A stretch of 64,000 bases of DNA from Paracoccaceae bacterium (GCA_014654775.1 JACVZW010000018.1:1-64000); one strand, 5' to 3'. Positions 8,423 through 17,360 are shown, counted from the stretch's first letter. Made by a program: numbers and translations. Notes: generated from the letters alone by a model not told the origin.

Positions 8423-9142
8423 TCAGGCCTTGAGCGCTGTCAGGGCCGAGGCAAGGTCGATCGCGCCGTCATAGAGGGCGCGGCCAGAGATGGCGCCCGC
8501 GATGACGCCCGTGTCGCGCAGCGCGATGAGATCTTCCATCCGACTGACGCCACCCGAGGCGATGACGGGGATGGTGACGGCGCGGGCCAATGCTTCGGTC
8601 GCCTCGAGATTGGGTCCCTGCATGGCGCCGTCGCGGTCGATATCGGTGTAGATGAGGGCCGCGACCCCTGCATCCTCAAAACTGCGGGCAAGGTCGGTGG
8701 CCATCACCTCTGTCTCCTCGGCCCAGCCCTTGGTGGCAACGCGGCCCTTGCGGGCATCGATGCCGACGGCGACGCGACCGGGGAAGGCGCGCGCGGCCTC
8801 GCGCACCAGCGCGGGGTTCTCCACCGCGACCGTGCCAAGGATGACGCGGGCCAGACCCTTTTCCAGCCACATCGCGATGGTGGCCATGTCGCGGATGCCG
8901 CCACCGAGCTGGGCCGGAACGGTGACGCGGGCGAGGATCGCCTCCACCGCTGCGCCATTGACGGGGGTGCCCGCGAAAGCACCGTTGAGGTCCACCAGAT
9001 GCAGCCAGTCGCAGCCCGCCGCTTCGAACTTCGCGGCCTGCGCGGCAGGGTCGTCGCCAAAGACGGTGGCGGCGGACATCTCGCCGCGCAGAAGGCGGAC
9101 GCATTGGCCGTCCTTCAGGTCGATGGCGGGGTAGAGGATCAT
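8423..9142 (-). CDS. hisA: HisA isomerase (ProFAR isomerase)
   Basis: 1-(5-phosphoribosyl)-5-[(5-phosphoribosylamino)methylideneamino]imidazole-4-carboxamide isomerase, the Amadori-type step before HisFH. The 239-aa barrel begins [20 protein letters not shown] (catalytic Asp at position 8) and continues with [62 protein letters not shown] (catalytic Asp) and [13 protein letters not shown]. The start at 9142 is the only one giving the family N-terminus; the longer open frame upstream is antisense to other genes. A plus-strand DUF2147 gene separates it from hisH. Confidence 0.96.
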   Translation of the reverse strand: MILYPAIDLKDGQCVRLLRGEMSAATVFGDDPAAQAAKFEAAGCDWLHLVDLNGAFAGTPVNGAAVEAILARVTVPAQLGGGIRDMATIAMWLEKGLARVILGTVAVENPALVREAARAFPGRVAVGIDARKGRVATKGWAEETEVMATDLARSFEDAGVAALIYTDIDRDGAMQGPNLEATEALARAVTIPVIASGGVSRMEDLIALRDTGVIAGAISGRALYDGAIDLASALTALKA

Positions 9143-9310
9143 GGTCTGGCCTCCGTCTGGGTCGCGGTCATCCGGGTTGCGGGGGCTTTGGCACGGGGCG
9201 GCGGGCAGGGCAAGGGGGCCATCGGGGGCGCGCGACCCAACGTCAGGCTTGATCGGCGCGCAGGCTTCGCGATGATGCGACGGAGAGGCGTATCTGGGAG
9301 GAGTTGCCTG

Positions 9311-9706
9311 ATGAAGCGGATGATGATTGCGGCCGTGCTGGGTCTGGGACTGGCGGGAGCGGCCCATGCCTCGGACCCGGTGGAAGGGGTCTGGATGACG
9401 AAGCCGGATGACAACGGCAATTTCGGCCATATCGAGATCAAGCCCTGCGGGCCGGCTTTCTGCGGCACGCTGATCCGGGCCTTTGACAATACTGGGGCCG
9501 AGGTCGAGAGCCCCAATGTGGGCAAACAGATCGTCTGGGACATGATGGCCGCAGGTGATGGCGCCTATGAGGATGGCAAGGTCTGGTCGCCGGATCGGGA
9601 CAAGACCTACAACTCCAAGATGGAGCTGTCGGGCGACGGGCTTTCGGTCAAGGGGTGCGTTCTGGGCATCTGCCGGGATGGCGGCACCTGGACGCGGGTG
9701 AAGTGA
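9311..9706 (+). CDS. DUF2147 exported protein
   Basis: This 131-aa protein has a cleavable signal peptide ([20 protein letters not shown], cleavage after AHA) and a DUF2147 domain: [78 protein letters not shown]2147 forms a small lipocalin-like barrel and is usually periplasmic; its function is unknown. Four cysteines in the mature part could form disulfides. A GGGAGGAG site precedes the ATG at 9311. The gene is divergent from hisA, with an intrinsic terminator 20 bp after its stop. Confidence 0.88.
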   Translation: MKRMMIAAVLGLGLAGAAHASDPVEGVWMTKPDDNGNFGHIEIKPCGPAFCGTLIRAFDNTGAEVESPNVGKQIVWDMMAAGDGAYEDGKVWSPDRDKTYNSKMELSGDGLSVKGCVLGICRDGGTWTRVK

Positions 9707-9722
9707 CTTAGACGACCCGTTG

Positions 9723-9754
9723 AAAAGGGCGCGGACGGTGTCCGCGCCCTTTTT
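9723..9754. terminator. Bidirectional intrinsic terminator
   Basis: An 11-bp perfect stem (AGGGCGCGGAC, 9726-9736, with GTCCGCGCCCT, 9740-9750) has a 3-nt loop and is flanked by AAAA on the left and TTTTT on the right. It can terminate both the DUF2147 gene and the convergent lipoprotein gene. Confidence 0.85.
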
Positions 9755-9774
9755 CATCTGCGGTGCGGAATGGA

Positions 9775-10068
9775 TCAGCAGGCGATCCGGCCCCGTCTTT
9801 CGCCGCTGTCGCCCTGAAAGCTTTCGATCCGAGCAGGGCAGCCGGTGGCCTGTTCGACCGCGCGCAGCATCTGTTCGGGGATTGCGCGGCGTTCGCGCGG
9901 GCCTGCATAGCCGTGGCGGATGACCTGCACGCGGCTTTCGCGGCGCAGGACGGTGAAGGCGCGACCGTCGACCGTCACCTCCGTTCCGGTCGCTCCGAAG
10001 AATTCCGGCGATGGCGAGGCACAGGCCGTCAGCAGCAGGAGAAGCGGAAGCACGCGGGGAAGGGACAT
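9775..10068 (-). CDS. Small putative lipoprotein
   Basis: This 97-aa protein begins [18 protein letters not shown], a classical lipoprotein signal with lipobox LTAC (Cys near residue 16). The mature part ([70 protein letters not shown]) is a short charged domain I cannot assign; similar small proteins are common in Rhodobacteraceae. I prefer ATG 10068 to the GTG at 10074 because AGGTG lies 5 nt upstream of the ATG. It sits between hisH and hisA on the his strand and shares the bidirectional terminator. Confidence 0.7.
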   Translation of the reverse strand: MSLPRVLPLLLLLTACASPSPEFFGATGTEVTVDGRAFTVLRRESRVQVIRHGYAGPRERRAIPEQMLRAVEQATGCPARIESFQGDSGERRGRIAC

Positions 10069-10229
10069 GGGCACACCTGTTTACCGGCAAGGCACGGCCA
10101 CAGGATGCGCTTCGTGCGCCCTGCGTGCAACGATTCAGGCTGGGGCGCCGGCAAAGGCGCTGGCGGTTTCACCTTGGCCCATCGACTCGTTCTCGCGGTT
10201 TGACGCGGGCAGGCTGCCGGGCCAGGGCC

Positions 10230-10868
10230 CTAGGGGGCCCAGCGCAGGAAGTTGCCGATCAGGCGCAGGCCCATGGCCTGCGATTTCTCGGGGTGGAACT
10301 GGGTGCCGAGAATCGTGTCGCGCCCGATGATGGCGGTGATCGCCCCGCCATAGTCCACATGGGCCAAAAGATGGGCCGGGTCCGCGACACGGAACTGGTA
10401 GCTGTGGACGAAATAGGCGTGATCGCCCGTGCTGATCCCTGCCAGAACAGGGTGAGGACGGTCGAGGATGAGGTCGTTCCAGCCCATATGCGGCACTTTC
10501 AGCGCGGGGTCGGCCGGGGTGATGCGCTGCACCTCGCCCCCGATCCAGTCGAAACCCGGCGTGTCTTCGTATTCGCGGCCCCATGTGGCCAGCATCTGCA
10601 TGCCGACGCAGATGCCGAGAAAGGGTTTGCCCTGCGCGACGCCGTCCGAGATCGCTTCGAAGAGGCCGCCATAGCTGCCCAACGCGCGGCGGCAGGCGGG
10701 GAAGGCCCCGTCGCCGGGCAGGACGATCCGGTCGGCGCGGGCGACATCCTCGGGCCGGGAGGACACAAGGATGTCGCCCCCGTCCACCTCTGCCGCCATG
10801 CGCTGGAAGGCCTTTTCGGCGGAATGGAGATTGCCGCTGTCATAATCGACGAGAACGGTCAGGGGCAT
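10230..10868 (-). CDS. hisH: Imidazole glycerol phosphate synthase, glutaminase subunit HisH
   Basis: Class I glutamine amidotransferase that supplies ammonia to HisF. The 212-aa protein has the nucleophile motif GICVGMQ (Cys about residue 87) and the C-terminal catalytic pair in GTQFHPEKSQ, plus the oxyanion-hole region VLPGDGAF. The N-terminus VLVDYDSGNLHSAEKAF is typical. It lies downstream of hisB on the same strand, separated by 136 bp holding three AT-rich palindromes, which may act on the transcript between the two genes. Confidence 0.96.
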   Translation of the reverse strand: MPLTVLVDYDSGNLHSAEKAFQRMAAEVDGGDILVSSRPEDVARADRIVLPGDGAFPACRRALGSYGGLFEAISDGVAQGKPFLGICVGMQMLATWGREYEDTPGFDWIGGEVQRITPADPALKVPHMGWNDLILDRPHPVLAGISTGDHAYFVHSYQFRVADPAHLLAHVDYGGAITAIIGRDTILGTQFHPEKSQAMGLRLIGNFLRWAP

Positions 10869-10888
10869 CGCGTGGCTCCGGCGGGGGC

Positions 10889-10991
10889 GAAGAATTTTCG
10901 GATGAAAATTCTTCGGGAGTGGAGAGAAGAATTTTCGGATGAAAATTCTTCGGGGCGGTGGGGGGGCGAAGAATTTTCGTGAAAATTCTTC
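10889..10991. repeat. Three AT-rich palindromes between hisB and hisH
   Basis: Three copies of an inverted repeat with arms GAAGAATTTTC and GAAAATTCTTC lie at 10889-10914, 10926-10951 (spacer GGAT in both) and 10968-10991 (spacer GT). The 11-bp arms are perfect and stand out from the GC-rich surroundings. They could form hairpins in the his transcript or bind a protein. Confidence 0.9.
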
Positions 10992-11004
10992 GCGCCGCCT
11001 GTGG

Positions 11005-11592
11005 TCAGAGGGCGCCCTTGGTGGAGGGCAGCGCGTCGCCCAACCGGGGATCGCGTTCGACCGCCATACGCAGGGCGCGGGCCACGGCCTTGAAAGCGGC
11101 TTCGGCGATATGGTGGCTGTTCACGCCATGGACGAGGTCCACATGCAGCGTGATCCCGCCATGCGTCGCCAGCGCCTGAAAGAACTCGCGCACCAGTTCG
11201 GTGTCGAAGCTACCGATTTTCTGGGTTGGGAAGGGCAGATTCCAGACGAGGAACGGCCGCCCCGACAGATCGAGCGCGCAATTGACCTGCGCGTCGTCCA
11301 TGGCGAGGACGAAATGGCCGTAGCGCCGAATGCCGCGCTTGTCGCCCAAGGCGCGCGTGAGGGCTTGGCCCAAGGCGATGCCGCAATCTTCGACCGTGTG
11401 GTGGTCGTCGATGTGCAGGTCGCCATCGGCCTTGACCGTGAGGTCGATCAGGGAATGGCGCGAAAGCTGATCGAGCATGTGGTCGAAGAAGCCGACGCCG
11501 GTGTGATTGTCATAGGTCCCCGTCCCGTCGAGGGCGACGGTGACGGCGATTTCGGTTTCGGCGGTCTGGCGATGGATCTCGGCCTTGCGCAT
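11005..11592 (-). CDS. hisB: Imidazoleglycerol-phosphate dehydratase HisB
   Basis: Dehydrates imidazole glycerol phosphate to imidazole acetol phosphate. The 195-aa monofunctional enzyme shows the duplicated metal-binding histidine motifs: [60 protein letters not shown], which bind two Mn ions. It lacks the phosphatase domain found in enterobacterial HisB. It is the first gene of the minus-strand his group seen here. The manganese-type transporter genes lie immediately upstream on the same strand, 66 bp away. Confidence 0.96.
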   Translation of the reverse strand: MRKAEIHRQTAETEIAVTVALDGTGTYDNHTGVGFFDHMLDQLSRHSLIDLTVKADGDLHIDDHHTVEDCGIALGQALTRALGDKRGIRRYGHFVLAMDDAQVNCALDLSGRPFLVWNLPFPTQKIGSFDTELVREFFQALATHGGITLHVDLVHGVNSHHIAEAAFKAVARALRMAVERDPRLGDALPSTKGAL

Positions 11593-11658
11593 CGGCGGGC
11601 TCCCTGACGTGTCGGGGCCTTATATGGGCTGGGGCGGGCTTTGGGAAGCGGGGGGTGT

Positions 11659-12579
11659 TCAGGCCGCGCGGGAGAGTGGCAGGCGGCGCGGGCCGAAGGC
11701 AGCGGCCAGTGCGAGGAAGAGGCCGGAGAGGGCAGCGATGCTGCCTGCGGCCGAGACGGCAAAGGGCAGGCCCATCAGCAGCGGCAGGTAGCCTGCGGCC
11801 AGCGTGCCCAAGACGGCGGCGGTAGCGGCGATCAGGAGGGACAGCCCCATCTGGCGCGGCAGGCTGTCGGTCATCAGCCGCGCCGTGGCGGGGGGGCAGA
11901 CGAGCATGGCAATGGTCAGGATCGACCCCACGGCCGAAAAGGCGGCGACGGCGGCCAGCGCCGTGAGGCCTGTCAGCGCGGCCGACAGCAGGCGGACGGG
12001 GATGCCTTGAGTGGCGGCGAAGCCTTCGTCGAAGGTGGCGATGACGAGGGGCCGCCAGAGCGCGGCGATGAGGCCGAGGACGGCGGCGCAGATCAGCGCC
12101 AGTTGCGGCAATTCTGGCGGCAGGCCCGCCAGCGCGGCAGGGTCTAGAAGCGAGGACCAGTCGGTGGCATCGATCCAGATCAACGCCTCGAGCGAGCCGT
12201 AAAGGGCATGTTCCACGTCGAGGTGGGTGGCGGAGGCGCCTGAGAGTTCAAGGAGCAGGACCCCTGCCGCGAACATGGTGGTGAAGGTCGCCCCCATCGC
12301 CGCGCCGGGATCGGCGCTGGTGGTGCGGCGGATCGCTTCGATCATCAGGGCCGAGAGCGCGGCGGCGGCGAGGGCGCCTGCCAGCATCACAGGGGGCGCG
12401 GCGGACCCGGTAAGGAGGAAGGCCGCGACGAGGCCGGGCAGGACGACATGCGAGATGGCGTCGCCCAGAAGCGCCTGACGGCGCAGCAGCAGGAAATTGC
12501 CGGGGGCGGCACAGGCCAGCGCCGCCAGCGTTGCGATGACGAGGGGGGGCAGGGTCAGCGGGACGAATTCGGACCCCAT
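11659..12579 (-). CDS. sitD: Mn/Zn-type ABC transporter permease (SitD-like)
   Basis: This 306-aa inner-membrane permease of the ABC-3 family (ZnuB/MntB/SitD) has about eight to nine hydrophobic segments and the conserved PGNFLLLRRQALLGDAISHVVLPGLVAAFLL and SVGSILTIAMLVCPPATARLM-type motifs. It forms a four-gene operon sitA-sitB-sitC-sitD on the minus strand, its start overlapping the stop of sitC by 1 bp. Two consecutive permease genes are the hallmark of Sit/Yfe-type manganese (and iron) importers, as opposed to the one-permease Znu systems. Confidence 0.88.
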   Translation of the reverse strand: MGSEFVPLTLPPLVIATLAALACAAPGNFLLLRRQALLGDAISHVVLPGLVAAFLLTGSAAPPVMLAGALAAAALSALMIEAIRRTTSADPGAAMGATFTTMFAAGVLLLELSGASATHLDVEHALYGSLEALIWIDATDWSSLLDPAALAGLPPELPQLALICAAVLGLIAALWRPLVIATFDEGFAATQGIPVRLLSAALTGLTALAAVAAFSAVGSILTIAMLVCPPATARLMTDSLPRQMGLSLLIAATAAVLGTLAAGYLPLLMGLPFAVSAAGSIAALSGLFLALAAAFGPRRLPLSRAA

Positions 12580-13505
12580 CAGCGCCGCCCCGAAATGGCG
12601 GCACGGCGCAGGCGGGCGCGGGCGACGGTCTGGGCGAGGATGCCCTTGCGAGGCGCGATCAGGGCCGACAGTGCGAAGGCTGTGAAGGTGATCAGGACGA
12701 TGGCGGGGCCGGTGGGCAGATCGGGCAGCGCGACCGAGAGCGCCGCGCCCAAATAGCCCGCCACAGCCCCGATGGCCCCGGCCAGAAGCGCCACCGTCTC
12801 CATCCGGTCGGACCAGAGGCGGGCGGCGAGCGCCGGGATGATCAGAAGCGCCACGATCAGGATCAGCCCAACCACATGCAGGCCAAGAAGCACGCAGGCG
12901 AGGGTGAGGAGAAGCAGCGCGCGGTCCGTGAGATCGGTGTTCACCCCCATGAGCCGGGCATGGCCGGGGTCAAAGGCCGTCATGATCAGAGGGCGGCGCA
13001 GCAGCAGGAGGAGGCCCAGCGTCAGAGCGGCGCCAATCGCGAGCGTGATCGCATCCCCTCGCAGCATCCCGGCAGTGGAGCCGAGGAGGACGGAATCAAG
13101 CCCTGCGGGGCGGCCAAGCGCGAGATTCTGGATCACCGTCATCAGGACGATGCCTGCACCGTAAAAGCTGGCCAGTGTCGCGCCGATGGCCGCATCCTCG
13201 GGCAGGCGGGTGCGTGACAGGCTGTCGAGCCATGCCAGCCCCAAGACGGCGGAGAGGCCTGCGCCGATCATGAGACCCGCGAGGTTGCGCCCGTCGCCCC
13301 CGGCGGCGGCCATGAGGAGGAAGGCCACGGCGATGCCGGGCAGGGTGGCATGGGCCATCGCATCGGAGGTGAGCGCGCGGCGGCGGAGCGTGACGAAAGC
13401 CCCGGTGCAGCCGGCTGCTAGCCCGAGAAGGGCCGCGCCCAGTCCTACGAGCGCAGCGTTATAGCCGGCATTCAGGATCAGCGCATTCAGGACGGCGTCG
13501 AGCAT
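12579..13505 (-). CDS. sitC: Mn/Zn-type ABC transporter permease (SitC-like)
   Basis: A 308-aa ABC-3 family permease with about eight membrane segments. The motif GCTGAFVTLRRRALTSDAMAHATLPGIAVAFLL is the conserved region facing the ATPase, and LLLTLACVLLGLHVVGLILIVALLIIPALAARLW the conserved C-terminal half. It is paralogous to the following gene, and the two probably form a heterodimeric channel. The overlap with sitD and a 33-bp gap to sitB support one transcript. Confidence 0.88.
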   Translation of the reverse strand: MLDAVLNALILNAGYNAALVGLGAALLGLAAGCTGAFVTLRRRALTSDAMAHATLPGIAVAFLLMAAAGGDGRNLAGLMIGAGLSAVLGLAWLDSLSRTRLPEDAAIGATLASFYGAGIVLMTVIQNLALGRPAGLDSVLLGSTAGMLRGDAITLAIGAALTLGLLLLLRRPLIMTAFDPGHARLMGVNTDLTDRALLLLTLACVLLGLHVVGLILIVALLIIPALAARLWSDRMETVALLAGAIGAVAGYLGAALSVALPDLPTGPAIVLITFTAFALSALIAPRKGILAQTVARARLRRAAISGRR

Positions 13506-13538
13506 GGTCTGGCCGGGGGCCGGTTCCTTCGCGGGGCG

Positions 13539-14300
13539 TCAGGCGGGGATGGCGGTGAGAAGCTGATGACCATAGGCCTCGGCCACGGCGGCGCGGCGGA
13601 AGGTGCTAGCGGTCGGGCCTTCGGCGATGGCGCGGCGATTCATCAGGAGGACGCGGTCGAAATAGGCGGTCACAGTGGAAAGATCGTGATGCACGGCGAT
13701 AATCGTGCGGCCCTCGGCGCGCAGGCCGTGCAGGACGGAGATGATCGCAGCCTCGGTCGCCGCATCGACGCCTGCGAAGGGTTCGTCGAGGATGACGAGA
13801 TCGGCGCCTTGCGCCAATGCGCGGGCTAGGAAGACGCGCTGCTGCTGGCCGCCCGAAAGCGCGCCGATCTGGCGGGTGGCGAAATCGGCCATGCCGAGGC
13901 GGTCAAGCTGGGCCATGGCTTCGGAGCGCAGACCGGGGGTGAGGCGGCCAAAGAGCCCCGTGCGGCGGTAGAGGCCCATCTGCACCACATCGATGACGCG
14001 GGCGGGAAATTCCCAATCAACGGCGGCGCGCTGAGGCACATAGGCGATGCGGGGCATGGAGCGGGCGACAGGATCGCCGAAGGCGCGCACCTCGCCCGTG
14101 ACGGCGGGGATAAGGCCGAGCGCAGCTTTCAGCAGCGTGGATTTTCCGGCACCGTTGGGGCCCATGACGGCTGTCATCGACCCCTTCGGAAACCGGGCAC
14201 TGACCGTGGCGACTACCGGGACTGAACCGTAGGCCACGGTCAGGCCTGAGATGGCGAGCGCCGTTTCCGGCATGGGGATTGGGGTTGGGCCCGCCATCAT
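13539..14300 (-). CDS. sitB: Mn/Zn-type ABC transporter ATP-binding protein (SitB-like)
   Basis: A 253-aa ABC ATPase with Walker A MGPNGAGKSTLLKAAL, signature LSGGQQQRVFLARALAQG, Walker B LVILDEPFAGVDAATE and the switch His in IIAVHHDLSTV. Length and sequence fit the MntB/SitB branch. The start may lie a few codons downstream of 14300 (MPETALAIS). It lies 9 bp downstream of the binding-protein gene. It energises uptake by the SitC/SitD permeases. Confidence 0.9.
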   Translation of the reverse strand: MMAGPTPIPMPETALAISGLTVAYGSVPVVATVSARFPKGSMTAVMGPNGAGKSTLLKAALGLIPAVTGEVRAFGDPVARSMPRIAYVPQRAAVDWEFPARVIDVVQMGLYRRTGLFGRLTPGLRSEAMAQLDRLGMADFATRQIGALSGGQQQRVFLARALAQGADLVILDEPFAGVDAATEAAIISVLHGLRAEGRTIIAVHHDLSTVTAYFDRVLLMNRRAIAEGPTASTFRRAAVAEAYGHQLLTAIPA

Positions 14301-14309
14301 GTGCCTGTG

Positions 14310-15251
14310 TTAAGTTCCTGCGTTAAGACGTCCGGCCATGCCGCGTTCGGGGGCATCCCCACCGAGTGCGCGGGCAATGGCGGTGATGTTGTGATCGATC
14401 ATGCCCGGATAGGTGCCTTCATAGGTTCCCTCCGGCCCCATCGCATCGGAGAAGAGTTCGGCACCGATGGTGACGTAATGGCCCCGCGCCCCGGCCCCTT
14501 CGATGAGGGCGCGGATCGCGCGGTCGGAGACGGAGCTTTCGACGAAGACCGCCGGGATCTGATTGTCGACGAGGAGGGTGACCAGTTCCTCGATCCGGGC
14601 GAGGCCCGCTTCGGAGTCGGTCGAGATGCCTTGGATCCCTTCGACCCGCCAGTCATAGGCGCGGCCGAAATAGCCGAAGGCGTCATGGGCGGTGACGAGG
14701 ATGCGCCGGCTTTCCTGCACGCTGCCGAGGGCCTTGCGGGCGTAGACGTCAAGCTGGGCGATTTCCTGCAGATAGGTGGTCGCGTTGTCGCCAGTATCCA
14801 CCCCGGCGCTTGTCAGAGCGGCATCGACGGCGCGGACCACGTCGGACCACAGGCGCGGGTCGAACCAGACATGGGGATCGGGGCGATCCGCATATTCGGG
14901 ATCGGCGATCAGCTGGTCCTGGGCGAGCGTTTCGGCCACGGCCTTGACCGTGGTCTTGCGGGCGAGATCTTCCATCACCTCGGTGAACTGCGCCTCAAGG
15001 TTGAGGCCATGCCAGAGGATGACATCGGCCCGCGACAGGGCGAGGATATCGGTGCGGGTCGGGCGGTGACCGTGCGGGTCCATCCCGGGCCCCATGAGGG
15101 CCTGCACCTGCCCACCGGACAGACGCCGTGCGGCATCGGCAATCATGCCCGTGGTGGTGACGATGGTCGGGGCGGCGCTGGCCGCGAAGGCGGGGCTGCC
15201 CGCGAAGGGCGCGAGGGCAAGGCATCCAAGCAAGGAACGGCGGTCGATCAT
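14310..15251 (-). CDS. sitA: Mn-type ABC transporter substrate-binding protein (SitA-like)
   Basis: Periplasmic metal-binding protein of cluster A-I. The 313-aa precursor begins MIDRRSLLGCLALAPFAGSPAFAA, a signal peptide with an RR-SLLG motif that could direct Tat export, though Sec is also possible. Metal ligands are recognisable: GMDPHGHRPTRTDI, ADVILWHGLNLE, DPHVWFDPRLW, AHDAFGYFGRAYDW, and an acidic region (VFVESSVSD). The lack of a long His-rich loop argues for Mn or Fe rather than Zn. The start at 15251 is chosen for the signal peptide; the frame continues upstream through the promoter region. Two Mur/Fur-like boxes lie upstream. Confidence 0.88.
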   Translation of the reverse strand: MIDRRSLLGCLALAPFAGSPAFAASAAPTIVTTTGMIADAARRLSGGQVQALMGPGMDPHGHRPTRTDILALSRADVILWHGLNLEAQFTEVMEDLARKTTVKAVAETLAQDQLIADPEYADRPDPHVWFDPRLWSDVVRAVDAALTSAGVDTGDNATTYLQEIAQLDVYARKALGSVQESRRILVTAHDAFGYFGRAYDWRVEGIQGISTDSEAGLARIEELVTLLVDNQIPAVFVESSVSDRAIRALIEGAGARGHYVTIGAELFSDAMGPEGTYEGTYPGMIDHNITAIARALGGDAPERGMAGRLNAGT

Positions 15252-15311
15252 GGCAATCGGCTTTCGATACGGTGCAGGGGTGGGTGAACACTTTGTCATG
15301 AGCAGAGGATG

Positions 15312-15355
15312 TGCGAACCATTCGCAGAAGTCAACGGGAATGAGAAGCATTCGCA
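15312..15355. promoter_or_regulatory. Two Mur/Fur-type operator boxes upstream of sitA
   Basis: TGCGAACCATTCGCA (15312-15326) is an almost perfect 7-1-7 (perfect 6-3-6) inverted repeat. TGAGAAGCATTCGCA (15341-15355) shares its right half. They lie 61-104 bp upstream of the sitA start. Fur-family sites are 7-1-7 inverted repeats, and the manganese regulator Mur controls sit operons in Rhizobiales and Rhodobacter, so manganese-dependent repression is the likely role. The regulator gene is not in the window. Confidence 0.6.
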
Positions 15356-15526
15356 AGAATGTGAGCGGATAGGCGCGAGGCGCCCGCAAAATTCATGCTT
15401 TGATTGTATGTGGTGCGAATTTCGATGGCGGACAGATTTTTTTACGGACTCGCCTCAAACGGGACTTTCGTATGCCGTCTACCTCTTTCGTATGAGCCCG
15501 GAATTCAGCCGGGACAGGAGGCCCCG

Positions 15527-16534
15527 ATGCGCATTGTATGTGTTGATGATGATCCAATCTTCTTGTCGATCCTTGGCGAATATCTGCGAGAGCTTGATCC
15601 GATCTCGGTGACCACCTTCGGCGATCCGGAGCGGGTGGCAAAGTTGGCAGCCGAGGGCACGCTGCTGGCGGATGTGCTGCTTTTGGACATGGAGATGCCC
15701 GGGATGGACGGCACCACGCTCTGCGCGGCGCTGCGGGCGACGGAGCTGCATCGGGCGACCCCCATCATCATGATTTCCTCGGTCACCGCGCGGGATCGGG
15801 TGAAGGGGGCCTTGGCGGCGGGGGCGAACGAATTCCTGCACAAGCCTTTGGACAAGATGGAACTCGGGGCGCGGCTGTCGATGGTGGCGCAGGTTCTGGA
15901 CGAGCGGGCCAAGTCCGCGGCGATGGCGGCGGACATGGGCAGCCTGCGGGATCAGGCGGATTTCTCCTTCCGATTCGAGGACCCGGTGCTGCCGGGATCC
16001 GACGTGGCGCTGATGGATTATCTGGCGCTGGAGAACCACCTGCTGGGCCTTGGCTGGGCGGGGCTGCCGGGGACGGTTGCGCTGGGTTTCCGGCTGCGCA
16101 ACGCGCCTTGGGCCTATGCTCATCTGGACCGGATGGAGTATTGCGATTTCCTGTCCGAGACGGCGGCGATGATCGTGCAGCAGATGAAGGGAGTCCGCTT
16201 CCGCATGGCCTATGCCGGGGCGGGGGATTTCGTGACGGTGCTGGAGCGCGGACAGCGGGTGGAGATGGCCGACCTACAGGCCGGACTGCAGGCGGCACGC
16301 GGTCCGATGTGGGCGGCCTATCGGGCGCTGGGTCTGCCGGCGCCGGAGGTTGCGGTCGGCCCGGTGGTGCAGGCGCCGCTGATCGGGGCCTCGGCGTCGC
16401 GGCTGCTGCGGACGGTGCGGCTGCGGCTGGATGCGCATGCCCCCCTGATGCACGTAGGAAGCTGGGAGGCGATGCCGTCAGGACTGATGGCCCCGGGCGC
16501 GGGCGCAGGGCGGATTTCCGCCACCCTTCACTGA
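15527..16534 (+). CDS. Response regulator with uncharacterised C-terminal domain
   Basis: This 335-aa protein has an N-terminal receiver domain: acidic pocket VDDDP (7-9), phosphoacceptor Asp54 in VLLLDMEMPGMDG, Ser/Thr switch in IIMISS and Lys106 in FLHKPLD. The part from about residue 125 on does not contain a recognisable DNA-binding motif. AYAGAGDFVTVLERG around residue 230 weakly recalls a degenerate GGDEF motif, but the catalytic residues are absent. No kinase gene is adjacent. AGGAGG at 15516-15521 fixes the start at 15527. It is divergent from sitA; a shared intergenic region of 275 bp carries the Mur-like boxes. Confidence 0.82.
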   Translation: MRIVCVDDDPIFLSILGEYLRELDPISVTTFGDPERVAKLAAEGTLLADVLLLDMEMPGMDGTTLCAALRATELHRATPIIMISSVTARDRVKGALAAGANEFLHKPLDKMELGARLSMVAQVLDERAKSAAMAADMGSLRDQADFSFRFEDPVLPGSDVALMDYLALENHLLGLGWAGLPGTVALGFRLRNAPWAYAHLDRMEYCDFLSETAAMIVQQMKGVRFRMAYAGAGDFVTVLERGQRVEMADLQAGLQAARGPMWAAYRALGLPAPEVAVGPVVQAPLIGASASRLLRTVRLRLDAHAPLMHVGSWEAMPSGLMAPGAGAGRISATLH

Positions 16535-16657
16535 GGGCGCAGGCCCTGCTTGACGCGCGGAGCATGGTCATGCCCTGCTGGTGCCACAAACAGAGGGCAT
16601 CAGCCCCAGACCACCCGGGAGAGGCATTGCCCGGGCCGCCGAGCAGAGGATGACGGG

Positions 16658-16996
16658 ATGAAGCAATATTTTGGGGTGCTGTGCCTTGGCGCAGCTGTCG
16701 CTCTGGGCATTGGTCCGGCAGGGGCGGCCGAACTGGTGTCACGCTGGGGCGTGGTCGCCATGGAGCCTGCCGCCTCGGGCGCAGGGCTGTCGGTTCGGGT
16801 GGAAAGCGTGCATGGCTGGGTCTGCGAGGGGCATTACGCCCATCCTGCGCGGGACGGGGCGGCCGTTGGCTTTCCGCTGACTTGTTCGGATGATGTGGAG
16901 GGCGAGGCGTTGATGTCGGTCGAGGAGGGCGTCGCGGTGATGGCCTTCAACCGCGACGACGGCACCCATGGCAGCGCCAAGCTGCGGGTGGAATGA
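16658..16996 (+). CDS. Small exported protein, unknown function
   Basis: This 112-aa protein begins MKQYFGVLCLGAAVALGIGPAGAAE, a typical Sec signal peptide, so the mature protein of about 88 residues is periplasmic or secreted. It contains two cysteines (WVCEGHY, PLTCSDD) that could form one disulfide. I do not recognise the family. It follows the response regulator by 123 bp without a clear terminator between them. Confidence 0.65.
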   Translation: MKQYFGVLCLGAAVALGIGPAGAAELVSRWGVVAMEPAASGAGLSVRVESVHGWVCEGHYAHPARDGAAVGFPLTCSDDVEGEALMSVEEGVAVMAFNRDDGTHGSAKLRVE

Positions 16997-17099
16997 TCCA
17001 GACGACACTGCGGGGAGACAGGGGGAACAGCCCGTGTTTTCTTATGTCCCTTGGGCTGGCCTTTGGACCTGTTGGTGACATTCCCACAGTTTTGAAGAC

Positions 17100-17174
17100 T
17101 GGAGCGGGCGATGAGATTCGAACTCACGACCCTAACCTTGGCAAGGTTATGCTCTACCCCTGAGCTACGCCCGC
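17100..17174 (-). tRNA. tRNA-Gly (GCC), copy 1
   Basis: On the minus strand the acceptor gcgggcg pairs with cgcccgc and CCA is encoded. The anticodon arm is AACCT-TGCCA-AGGTT with anticodon GCC. The T loop gttcgaatc is canonical. It is identical over its 72-nt body to the copy at 17286-17360. Confidence 0.95.
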
Positions 17175-17285
17175 ACTCCGTGGGGCGGGTGATAGTCCGG
17201 GGCGGGGATGGGCGCAAGGAGAAAAACGGATGGGCAGAAATGCGCAAGGCCGCCCCGAGGGGCGGCCTTCTGCCTTTGGTCCGAC

Positions 17286-17360
17286 TGGAGCGGGCGATGA
17301 GATTCGAACTCACGACCCTAACCTTGGCAAGGTTATGCTCTACCCCTGAGCTACGCCCGC
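17286..17360 (-). tRNA. tRNA-Gly (GCC), copy 2
   Basis: Identical in sequence to the neighbouring tRNA-Gly copy, with encoded CCA and anticodon GCC. The two copies are 111 bp apart and probably transcribed together from the right. Between them lies a hairpin, AGGCCGCCCC / GGGGCGGCCT (17248-17270). Confidence 0.95.
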
